The notes under the pieces were generated by a model. That model searched no databases. It worked only from the letters and a program-made list of their open reading frames with translations, and was not told the origin of the DNA. This document shows positions 13,223 to 23,825 of a stretch of 64,000 nucleotides of DNA, one piece after another. The stretch lies in NCBI RefSeq assembly GCF_032854445.1, contig NC_088303.1:16063501-16127500 (forward strand). The letters are read 5' to 3'. A program made the position numbers and the translations under genes. The DNA is from Liolophura sinensis (lineage: Eukaryota; Mollusca; Polyplacophora; Chitonida; Chitonidae). How positions within the stretch are numbered: the first letter of the stretch is position 1; every line of letters begins with the position of its first letter.

Positions 13223-14379
13223 TTAATTGTAAGGACATTACTGTTCTGCATAAGGAATGTGAAGCCTTTAAAGTAGGTACTGTTCGGCCTGGTCACGACT
13301 GACTGACTTGCCGACTGCATGCTGATCTATTTAGTTATGAAGAGGCTTCATGAGGTCTTGCTCCACTTTGGTGTACGTTACCGACGAACAACTTGCCGAG
13401 AGAAGGAACTTTTTCTCCAAGGAAGAAATAAATCGCCTCTGTGTAGCCTTTTTCCCAGTAAGTCCACCGTAAAAGTGGCCGCCAAGACCGGTTCTAAATT
13501 GCGTATAAAATTCATATGTTTGATTGATAGCTGACTTGGTCAGGTTGTTACAGTGATCTGAGAAAGCCCATGCTTTAAAACGATATTTTGTAATTTGTAA
13601 TACTTCTCGATCAATTAAGAAAAATAAATTTCTTGTTACCCTAGATAACATATCAAGCCGTAAGACTGCTTACGTGAATTAGTGGCCGTGAGCATATTTT
13701 TAGACAAATTCTGTGTTTGAAAAGCCCATTTAATTAACATTAGAAAAACTGAGAAAATCGGAATATTGCCTCTCTTTGACAGTCATGACATATTTTCCGG
13801 TCAAATTTCAGAAAACAATATATATTCAGCGTTAATTGAGAGTTGGATTCCGAGTTACAGGAAGTCACTGGAAGAGGCTGTACCGGAGGTTTTGAAGGAA
13901 AGAATCCATATTTTCGCGAATGGAATCAAATTGTCCCTATTTACCAAACATTGCTCAATTCAATGCCTTTCAAAAAGTTTGAAATGTTATAATGTGTCAC
14001 GCTTTATTAATGGACGAAACTTTATTACCGGTTTTGAACGGTATAACACACTTGTATACAGACGAAGCTGATGTTTTGTGACTTTTTTAAACACTTTTTG
14101 TTATTTTAAAATAACAGAAAAAATACTATTGGATCATCGTATCATTGTTAATTTTTTGCCACAAATCGCTGGGGTAGCCTCTTGAAGTGAAAATGATTAT
14201 AACTTTTGCTATCCCAAACAACTTGCACATAGCGTGCAATTTGCTGCAAAGTTCCTAAAATCCATTTCTCTGCTAGGATGTTGAAAACAAAACTTTGTTT
14301 GACAGAGCGGAACAGGACAACTTCTTACTTTCAAGAGAAATAACTGAATGTATTAAGGGTTTGGAAATGGACAAATCAG

Positions 14380-15084
14380 AACGCTGTTCCAGATCATGTA
14401 TTTTTCTCTAGACCATCGGTTGGATGTCGTAGCAAATGAAATGTCAAGCTGAGTTTGAGAAGGTTCAGCTTAAAAAGGAATCTGAGATCGCACAAGCCAA
14501 ACTATTGACAATCTCGAAGGTATACCCGACGAAGATATCATCAGTGTATTTGAAATTCATGAAACGGACAAATTGTCACAATACATAAATCACGCAAGGA
14601 ATCAAGTTGGTAATCTGCGGAACAGTTTTCCGATTACCAACCATCCCTATCTATTAACTATAGTCTTAATAGATTGTCTGCACTTCAACCCAGAGCCTTC
14701 TATGGGGATCCTCTTTCTTACCCGATTTAGCGAAGTGCCTTTGATATATTGGTCGAAAGAAGTGGGATTCCTTCGTCTGAGAAATTGTATTATTTGAAGC
14801 GGTTCCTTAATTGGCGGTCAAGCTAAAAAAAGCTACAGAGGGCTACTTCTTTCTGTGAATTGATAATGCATTCTATGAGGCGCAGCTCTCTTGGATGAAC
14901 AATGCGGCGATCCCTTGGTACTTGCAAATGCGCTACGCGAGAAACTAGATTCAGGCTGGGATTTAGGGACTATTTTAATGCTAGGTTCTACGCTGGGGAA
15001 GGGCCGCCTCGGACGGGTTACTTACTTCATGGCAGGTGGTCACCTGACCGGCGTGCGCCGCTAAGAAAAGCGGTTATCAGTTGA
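14380..15084 (+). mobile_element. Decayed BEL/Pao-like LTR retroelement fragment (gag-type, DUF1759-like)
   Basis: Short stretches in shifting plus-strand frames recall the gag-type region of BEL/Pao retroelements. These are a coiled-coil-like piece near 14450 (KKESEIAQAK), a block near 14690-14800 with FYGDPLSYP and SEKLYYLKRFL, and a later block near 14905-14950 (LANALREKLDS). Frames change and stops intervene, so this is a fossil. I see no protease, reverse transcriptase or LTRs nearby. The DUF1759-like match is from memory of family motifs. Confidence 0.6.
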
Positions 15085-16329
15085 TGGTATTTTTTACTAT
15101 AAACGAGTACGGGCAATGTTATTTGTACTACACTCCTAACTGAACGAACTTGAACGTGATGTATAAAGGATAACTGCTATCCTTTGTTAGATCACCAACG
15201 ATAAACCATTTGAGATCATTCAGTGCTCAGTTTTAATTTGTATGTTTTTTACTATGTTACAGTTTCACAAAAATCAAAAGAGCTAATGTGGGTTTCATGA
15301 GAAATAAATGTGTGAAAAATGAGAAGCATTGTCATTACGGAACCACAGAATAAAGCTCCAATGTTAAAACCCATAAAAGAAATTAATTCTTGATGCTGAC
15401 TTCATGTACGATACCCAGCGATGACAAAATGCGAGCAAATTTGCTTCTAACACCATACAAAGAATGATGGTGTGATCATCTGACCCGTTTCTGACCAGTT
15501 CGGTGTAAATAGTTAGTTGCACTTCGGTTCTCCGTCTATCAGCCTGCTTTATCTTACGGTTCACATGTATGTCACATGACTAAGCGTTCTATAGTTCATT
15601 CTGCACGAATATATTCCATGCCATTCGTCGCTAAATCAAGCTGGTTCGCAAACACCGTCCCATTCGTTCCTCAAATAGAAATTACCGTCCCGGAGACAAG
15701 TTTTCTCAAACAATTAGGCTATCCACATAGGCCTGTATCATTCATCATATGTATAATATTATTAAAGACGTACAGCATTGAGGGTAAAACCAGATCATCG
15801 ACGGCAATGTGATAGCTGGCAAATAATCACACCTAACCGATGAAATGCGGCCTCTTATCAACTTACATCAATAATCAGGAACCCCCTTATTAGTAGGCCA
15901 GACACACCATGAATGAATGGCACATGAATGGCACGTCTAGTATAACTGATAGAAGAAATGAAATAAGGTTAGTAGGTCTGTACACATTAAGTCGATCTGA
16001 AGGGAAAATGCAGCATGCCATCTGAAATGAATGGTAAAAATGAAAGAAGCAGTATAATATTGTCTTTATAAGAAAGCTAACCCAGGCCTATTTAAAAATA
16101 CATATCACCTTACATGTGACACAGCTTGAGCCAAATTGTTGGACCATTTAATGAGTGTGTGCTTGGAAACACGATTAAGGTCTAAAGGCGCATGCTCAGC
16201 GACAGACATGGTGGTTATTTTAAGGAAGATGAAATATTCAGGAAGTACACGTTCTACAATCAAAAGTTGGTCAGCTACTACCAGACATGACAAGAAGCAC
16301 ATCTAACCTTGAGCTAAAGTTGTGATGAC

Positions 16330-16857
16330 ATGGAGTCTTTATTAACTAAAGAGGAGGCAGTAAGGTTTATGGAGAATAATTTAGGGATCTCTAACTACCG
16401 ATTTCTGCTACAGAATAATAAGTTCAAACTCTTGAGACTTCTAACGTCACGGCTGCATGAGAGTGTGCCCTTTCACAACTTCTTTTTGATGGCAGAGAGT
16501 CCACAGAAACGCAAGAGGCCAAGCTGGGAGATCGTAAAGGCTCGAATGTTTTCTGGAGCAGGAGGATTGTGCTACACGAAAAATATTTTCACCTTTTACC
16601 TATTAAGATCCCTGGGATACGATACGAAGATACTTATATCGACAGTGCAGTACTATTCTAATTCAACTCACCTTATTCTGCTTGTGAGGAACGTCAAAAC
16701 CCAAGGTGATCAGTTCATGGTTGACGTCGGTTTGGCATTTCCTAACTTTGAACCACTAGACTTAAACTTCCAGTAAGAAGAGACTCTAACGTTCGACCAA
16801 TCCTTTGCAACAGTGAAATACGCGAAAGAAGGAGACGTTTTCAAACTAAGTTCTTGA
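16330..16857 (+). pseudogene. Arylamine N-acetyltransferase-like gene fragment with in-frame stop
   Basis: The frame from the ATG at 16330 to the TAA at 16774 gives 148 residues. NAT enzymes transfer acetyl groups from acetyl-CoA to arylamines through a Cys-His-Asp triad. Here the Cys lies in SGAGGLCYTKN, the His in THLILLV and the Asp in VDVGLAFPNFEPL, all in the family's order and spacing. The N-terminal VPFHNFF block also fits. Beyond the TAA the same frame continues for 26 plausible codons (including VKYAKEGDVFKL) to a TGA at 16857. The usual family length is near 290 residues, so the C-terminal third is missing. A broken copy is the simplest reading; stop readthrough or a further exon are less likely. 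Homology is clear; functional status is doubtful. Confidence 0.75.
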
Positions 16858-18671
16858 AATGCAAAATTGTATGATAAAGAACAATTAATACACGGACACT
16901 TAAAAAAAACATCAACAGAGGTTAAAAAATGGCATGCATGTAGGCCTATCACCGCAAACATTATGTTGTGGAAATACATCGGCATGCATGTAGTTGCAAT
17001 AGACTGCTGATATTTCAGCATACGTGACTATCTGATATAACTTTCCCTAAGCATTGGTACACCGTATATGCATATATGTTTTCATTTGCATAGAAACTTT
17101 CACGGGCGAAATTCCGATTTTCGTATTTTGAGTCAATGCCGTTTAGCTTGAGCTGGTGAGTGTTTTCACTATAACCTCAACAGTGTCACAGACGGAAGAT
17201 GTTACTTCATCCGCCGGGTTTATTCTAAAAATAGAGTAACGGGCGGTGGTTTTTATTTTGTAATCAGAGCGTATCTGTTAAATAAGGTTTGATGTTGCAG
17301 GGACGTCAAACTTATTCAGTTATAATGCACATACATGCACTGAAATGTACTGAGACGCTTGTGTGGACATTTTTTACGCTGAAAATACTACTTGTTAAAT
17401 TTATTTTGAGGTTATTTTGTCAACGATTTTTTTTAACAAACGCTTTGTTAAAGCTAGCAAACCACTCTGTTACTGACCGTATTCTGGGAATAGGTAACAA
17501 AGTCAGCGTTAAACTCGAACCGACAGCGCCCTCTACAATGACGCGCCGTGATTCTGTAAACAAGCGATTGCCAGGAAAGGTGGGAGATAGAAGATTCTGC
17601 TATTCAGTCCTGGTATGCACACCTAATTTGAAGCAGTTTGAAGGGGAAACCTAGCTAACTTCTAGAAACTTCATGTAACAGTCAATCAAGTTGTTGGAAG
17701 CTATCGTTAAGTATGACTTTACAAATATCGAAGCGAAACAACAACAACGCCAGCACGAGGACTTGTATAGTCCCCGAAAGAATCCAACTCCTTTTCTTAT
17801 ATTGGACTAGCGTCGTTGGAGTCTCGTCGCTAACCGTATTAATTTTGTACTGAACGAAAGTCAAAGCCGATTTTGTTTCTTATCGAACAAGTCTCGTGCA
17901 AACAAAAGACCTGCTTTCCACACCCACCGCACCGCCACCAGACGTCCCTACTGGCTTTAGAATAGATTTATTATATGAAGGCTTCAATGGTACACGCTCC
18001 TCGACTGTAACAAAGTAGTTTTTCCAGTGTAGTTTTATGTTGTATTCAGGTCAAAGTAAAGCTAAACCAACAGCTTTAGTTTTCATATTTAATAAATAAC
18101 TCTCTTCAGCTGTGTAGTTACGTCATGTTTTGTTTTTTCTTGTCTTTTTTTTTTTCTTTTTTTTTTTTTGCAACCTAAATCATGTTACGCTACAAACATC
18201 AGTCTGACTGACAAGATGTCGAGTTGCTGCGGCAACAGGCAATCACATCCTGTACATCCTATTTACTCTGAAAGACCTACATTTTTATCGTTGGATACAT
18301 CTGTTCGAAGAAACATGTAAAGCATTCAAATTCCAGAAAGTTTTGTCACTTTAAATACTAAACCAAATTTGAATAGTTAGTCCAGAAATTAACGAATTGC
18401 TGTGACAGCACTAAAAGGATCTGCCAAAAGGGTAGACCTATTGAGTTGACGAAACCATTGGGTTAGAAGTCCTTGGGCGGCGAAAGGGTGACTGTATATT
18501 TCTGGTACTGTCACCTATCTGTTCGCTTGGTTGCAAACTAAAAGTGTGACATGGCTAAAAATATATTGATTCATTTTTATAGTCAAGGATTTTATCAGGA
18601 AATGATAACATACAACCTGCACTGTAGACTCTCTACCTCCAAATGATCCTGCTTACAACTATATATGAATG

Positions 18672-18952
18672 GACGATTTATTTGTTTATTTATTGGATTT
18701 TTTACGGTGTTTTACGCCGTACTTAAAAATATTTCACTTTATACGACGGCTGCCAGCATTATGGTGGGAGAAACCGGTCAGAACCCGGGGGAACCCACAA
18801 CCATCAGTAGGTTTCCGGAAGACCTTCCCCCTTAAGGCCAGGGAGGAAGCCAGCATGAGCTAGACTTGAACTCACAGCGACCACATTTGTGAGAGGCTGC
18901 CGGGTTATTACACAGCGCTAGCGCGCTCACCAACTGAACCACAAAGCACTGT
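18672..18952 (-). mobile_element. SINE family 1, full length
   Basis: The most complete copy. On the minus strand it begins with a tRNA-like head (GTTGGTGAGCGCGCTAGCGC region; B-box-like GAGTTCAAGTCT), then the conserved body and an (AAAT)n tail. It sits in the centre of the large palindrome. Confidence 0.85.
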
Positions 18953-19052
18953 CGAAACTGCATATAGATATTTTGAGAAGTATGACAGAACAGCAACAAT
19001 ATTTTACGCCAACTGAAAGACTGGAAGTCTTGGAAAATCTGTGAAACACCGA

Positions 19053-19098
19053 AGAAAATTTTATTTATTTATTTATTTGATTGGTGTTTTATTAAAAA
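19053..19098 (-). mobile_element. SINE family 1 tail fragment
   Basis: Only the (ATTT)n tail and TTGATTGGTGTTTTA remain. Confidence 0.6.
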
Positions 19099-20307
19099 AA
19101 ATTTCAATTTCACAGAAAATTTTTGGAACATATCACCAATATTCACCGAGAGGCAGAACAGCATAAATGAATTCAGCAGTATAGTTTCCGACTATTCCTC
19201 TAGTTAATATTTGTAACAATACACAAAAAAAGACAAGAAAAAACAAAACATGACGTAACTACACAGCTGAAGAGAGTTATTTATTAAAAATGAAAACTAA
19301 AGCTGTTGGTTTAGCTTTACTTTGACCTGAATACAACATAAAACTACAGGTGAAGAGTTCTGAATGCTGACAAACTCATTTGCAGATGCAGGTTCAGTCG
19401 ATCTGTGGATTAGCCTAGTTAGGGCTATTCTGTAAGACGGGTTGGAAGTTGAGGATCACATGACCACTCTTTGGTATCTAAAACAAAATGACCTCCCAAC
19501 GTTAAAGCATTGGACAAAAGATCACTTCTTGCCACAGTAAGCATAGTTGTACAAAATAACGTCACGAAAGCTTCGCAAACATTCAGACGATCTGGTAAGC
19601 TGAAAATTATACAAATCTAAAGAATACAAGATCGCTGAGAGCGATTCAAAAATAGGCATTTTCCGATGCAATAAAGTTGGGAGGACCGTTTTTTGCACCC
19701 ACGTCGTTTGTTTAAGGGAGATCTAAGGTTTCTAAGCTTTATTCAAACTGCATCAAATTAGGTTTACATACGAGAAATGAAAAGCAGAATCTTCTCTTTT
19801 CCACCTTTCCCGGCAGTCGCTTGCTGCAGAATCGTGGGGCGCCATTGGAGGGTCCGCTTCGCGAGCGACGCAAACATTTGTGAAGTATTTACACGGTCTG
19901 TGAATTATGTGGCTGCATGGAGGAAACCAGGATATTCGGGCTAAACCACCGACTTTTTGCAAGTTAGTGACCGACTTTTCCATATTTGACCTTCAGATAT
20001 GCATATACACCATAAACATATGGCATATATACCATATACATGTGGCATTCTCCTTACAGCGCATGTGTTGCTAGATGGGCAAATGTTGTCAGTAAAGAAA
20101 GGGCAGTTTTTCGTAGTTTCATACATCGTGGAAATATATTGTTTATGTTATTTGAATGGGGTTTAACGTTGTGCTTAAGAACGACGACCACCAGATATTT
20201 ATGTGTGGAAGAAACCGGAATAAATCTCCGCCTATCGGTACTTATCTCACCTACCTTTTCTCTTGTGACATGTGATTTTTCTCCCACAGAGGGTGATTTA
20301 CTTGACA

Positions 20308-20360
20308 GTTGTTTCACGCCATACTGAAGAATTTTTTATTTTTACGACGGCTGTCATGGA
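20308..20360 (-). mobile_element. Diverged SINE family 1 relic
   Basis: GTTTCACGCCATACTGAAGA followed by TTTACGACGGCTGTCATGG marks an old copy. Similar small relics occur near 3695 and 62960. Confidence 0.4.
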
Positions 20361-20739
20361 GGTCTATACCTGGTGGAAAACGTCGTGCAACTTTCCCACA
20401 TCTCTAGCACATATTTTTCTTCACAGGTCAGTTTGTTCGATTCTGGCTTAGCGACATTTCAATTCAACATTATTTTCGCCCATAGCACGACGGTATCTCC
20501 ATGAAGCAGGCCGGACCCAGTGCCAGCGAATTCATTGCGCTGCCTCACTGACGCTATACCAAAAATACAAGATAAGACGCCCCGCCGAGTCACATTATAT
20601 ACTGACATCGTGCTGAACAGTATGTGGGTTATTGCCTTACTACTGAGTGCCACAAATTAACAATATGGCCCATGTCATATTGGGGGAAGGAATGTAACCT
20701 CAAATGTACAATTGAGGTGCTTACGAGCGCCAGGGCCTT

Positions 20740-20848
20740 AATTGTTTATTTATTTGATTGGTGTTTTACGCCGTACTCAAAAATATTTCACTTATACGAC
20801 GATGGCCACATTATGGCGGAAGGAAACTGGGAAGAGCCCGGATGAAAT
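20740..20848 (-). mobile_element. SINE family 1, short copy with 9-bp target duplication
   Basis: 5'-truncated copy between two CAGGGCCTT repeats (20731-20739 and 20849-20857). Confidence 0.8.
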
Positions 20849-21253
20849 CAGGGCCTTGAGAGTAAGTGTCCAAAATATTAATACATACAAATTCTTTGAA
20901 CGGGAAACAAGAAGAAGAAATAACATTGCCCAGGAAACACAGACACATGTTTATAAATAGTTCACGTTTTACTTATCACAAATCAACTCATTTTTGAACT
21001 CTGAACAATATAACCTTTTATCCCAAACGACAAAACAAAAGTACAAAAATTGTATATGAACATTGGTGTATCATGGGAAGCAACCCTCGCATGATACGTC
21101 ATCCACCTCATCAAGTGACGTCGATCAATAGTGAATCTACATGATGTGTATCGCATCGATTTAACCGTAAATCACAGTTACATGTACGACATTAGTTCTT
21201 AGGACAAGCATACACGTCTACAATAGAAAAACTGAACTCTGGTCTTGCGCGCA

Positions 21254-21378
21254 TTTATTTATTTGTTTGATTGGTGTTTTATGTCGTACTCATGAATATT
21301 TCACTTAAACGACGGCGACCAGCATTATGGTGGGCGCAGCCCGGGGGATACCCAGGTTGCTGTCAGACCTTCCCACAA
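21254..21378 (-). mobile_element. SINE family 1 fragment
   Basis: Tail and body up to the GACAGACCTTCCCAC region, with an internal deletion after GGTGGG. Confidence 0.8.
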
Positions 21379-21728
21379 AGACAGACTTTAGCACCCTTGG
21401 GCTTTCCAAGTACAATACAATTTTATACACTGAACGACTAACCTTTTCCAAATTTAATTTAATAAAGAAAAACCAAGTAAACCTTCAAGAGACACAGTCA
21501 TAACCTTACAGCACATCAGTAATATTTACCATACCTGTAACACAGCGTTATACCGAGCGTTTCTTCCATAAAATACATCCATTGTATATTAATACTCCCC
21601 AGTTCTAGGTCATAGGTAAGTTTTGGGTGTGACATTAAACAAATCAATCTGTATGGTATACAAAACAAACCAACTCTGAAAACCCAAAAATCATAAACAT
21701 GTATATTTAAGGACGGCATTCGTGAACT

Positions 21729-22133
21729 GTGCATGATCCAGCTAGCTGCAAGTACCGTGCATGATCCAGCTAGCTGCATGTACCGTGCATGATCCAGCTA
21801 GCTGCATGTACCGTGTAGGATCTAGCTAGCTGCATGTACCGTGCATGATCCAGCTAGCTGCATGTACCATGCATGATCCACCTAGCTGTATGAACCGTGC
21901 ATGATCCACCTAGTTGCAGGCACCATGCATGATCCAGCTAGCTGCATGTACCGTGCATGATCCAGCTAGCTGTATGAACCGTGTAGGATCTAGCTAGCTG
22001 CATGTACCGTGCACGATCCAGCTAGCTGCATGTACCGTGCATGATCCACCTAGCTCTATGAACCGTGCATGATCCACCTAGTTGCAGGCACCGTGCATGA
22101 TCCAGCTAGCTGTATGAACCGTGCAAGGTCCAG
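21729..22133 (+). repeat. 28-bp satellite array with six-unit higher-order structure
   Basis: Fourteen exact-length 28-bp units plus a partial one run without indels from 21729. The core contains the palindrome AGCTAGCT. Variants occur in an ordered pattern: units 3-8 and 9-14 show the same series (standard, GTGTAGGATCT type, standard, CACCTAGCT type, CACCTAGTT/GGCACC type, standard). The array is therefore a 168-bp six-mer duplicated once, preceded by two plain units. Confidence 0.9.
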
Positions 22134-23825
22134 TGAGTGATCAGGATAACACTATGGGTATCAAGCAAAAGAAACAAAGAAAAATACCAAAGCCTACTAG
22201 AAAACAGACAAGCCAAATGATAATCTGCATCAATTTTCCATCGGATATGGGATATATGAACTGTATAAAGCCTCTCGTATGTCCTGACATCATTCATTGA
22301 GGTGGTGTAGGGTACACCCAAGTGTGTGCCACTACATGGGTAGGAGTAGAGATGAATGTACCAAGTTAAGTTTGCTGCATATTTCGTATTCTTTGAATAA
22401 TGACTGATAATAATCAATAACAATCACCTTTCCTAGAATTCAATTTCCATACAGGCCTTTTAAAAATTCCTACCAAGAAAATAAAAAAGCAACCTGAAGA
22501 AAAAATGACGAAGGACTTCTTTGCTACATGGAAAATCGACCTTGATGAAACGCAACATTCAACCTGTAACATGTTGAAACAAATATACACAATCATGTTG
22601 CAACATGTTATTTTTTCATGCAACTTGCTTCAGAAACTTTATATGCCAACAGAAAGATATAATTACAGGATACAAAAAACACAACAATTTTCTATATATC
22701 ACTACTCACACGACAGGAACTAAGAATTAATGAATGGGCGTACACAGTGACAAATTTAAACGCCATACGCTGGAGGACCTGCTTTCTTGTGTAATTTATA
22801 ATTGCCCTGCATGGGAACAGACTACAGGTATGTAGTAACGAAGCCTGTGGTTTGGGGCAATTTTATATACTAAGTCACAAATGTCAGCAACTTTCCAGTT
22901 TCTTCGCAAAACCTCGAATAACGACCCAAACAAATGTGAAGCTTTTTATATATTTGCGCTACACAATACTTGAGCCTTTCACTCAACCGTTTCACACATA
23001 AATATTATTCACTAATTTATAACAGACGAAAAACTAAGTTGAAAATAAATTAATGACCTGCATTGACTTTTGCAAATGAAAATATGGAATACATATTAAA
23101 ATAAAACTTGAACTCAAATTTCTTACTATAACATAAGAGGGTCAAATATACATCTGTCCAGTATTCATTAACTACTATTGAAATGGACACACTGGGAGAG
23201 AAAGTCTAAAGACATTTAAATAAAGAGAATCGGGACTGATTGTTGTAAGAGAAAACACAAGCATAGGCCAAGCTGAAATATTAGTAGATGCACGGTACAG
23301 AATCAGAGTACACCTCGTACGCAAGTATGGTTAAACCAAGAGCTTCCATGACAATATCTCCAATATCAGCCAATCAACAACGATTCTCTTCGCGTTTTTT
23401 TCGTCAATCTAACAATAAACCTTAGTCCAAGTGGATCTTTTAATCCCTGCAATGCATCATAATTATCCACATACCTGTTTGGTACTGCGCCATATATGAC
23501 TAATATTGTACTATGTACAACGCCTGTAAGTTTTAATAAAGAAACCGAGCAATATCTGTGGCAAATAATCTTATGAATAACAGGCAGAAGGTATCCCAAA
23601 CTGCAGAACATGATGTATAAGACAGAAACGGAATAACGAAGGAGAAGTCTGGCAACAGTGTTATGACGACTTTTTTTGCTCCGCTATACTGCAGATTAAA
23701 TCATATCTTCTTAAAGTTATCTCGGTACAATATGAAAACGTGAAAAGAGAAATGTCCACAGCATTCAAATCTTTTGTCCTTTAGGTTTTGTAACATACTT
23801 GTATCATGTGCAAAGAAAATTCAGT

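Larger units (their letters stand above)
7371..14379. other. No gene recognised apart from SINEs and a hairpin
   Basis: No reading frame here shows a known domain. Around 11530-11660 there is a cluster of short GTGTAC/TGTACAC inverted motifs. The 101-codon frame at 13766-14071 precedes the retroelement relic and may be part of the same insertion, but I recognise nothing in it. Confidence 0.45.
17525..19850. repeat. Large imperfect palindrome (2.3 kb) with near-identical inner arms
   Basis: Inner blocks 18028-18153 and 19225-19348 are inverted repeats with almost no differences over about 125 bp. Outer blocks near 17525-17655 and 19735-19850 are also inverted repeats, but at roughly 80 per cent identity by eye. 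The segments between are too diverged to align confidently. The centre holds a full SINE (18672-18952) and a SINE tail (19053-19098). The uneven divergence suggests gene conversion or a later inner duplication. Confidence 0.75.
19851..23825. other. Intergenic region downstream of PRDM2
   Basis: Contains SINE fragments and the 28-bp satellite; the last 500 or so bases are probably the PRDM2 3' UTR. No other gene is supported. Confidence 0.5.

Noticed and set aside
17289-17654. 121-codon plus-strand frame
   Set aside because: Its second half lies in the palindrome arm, and it has no recognised domain; probably chance.
18900-18952. tRNA-like sequence
   Set aside because: It is the head of a SINE, lacking a proper acceptor stem and anticodon arm, not a functional tRNA gene.
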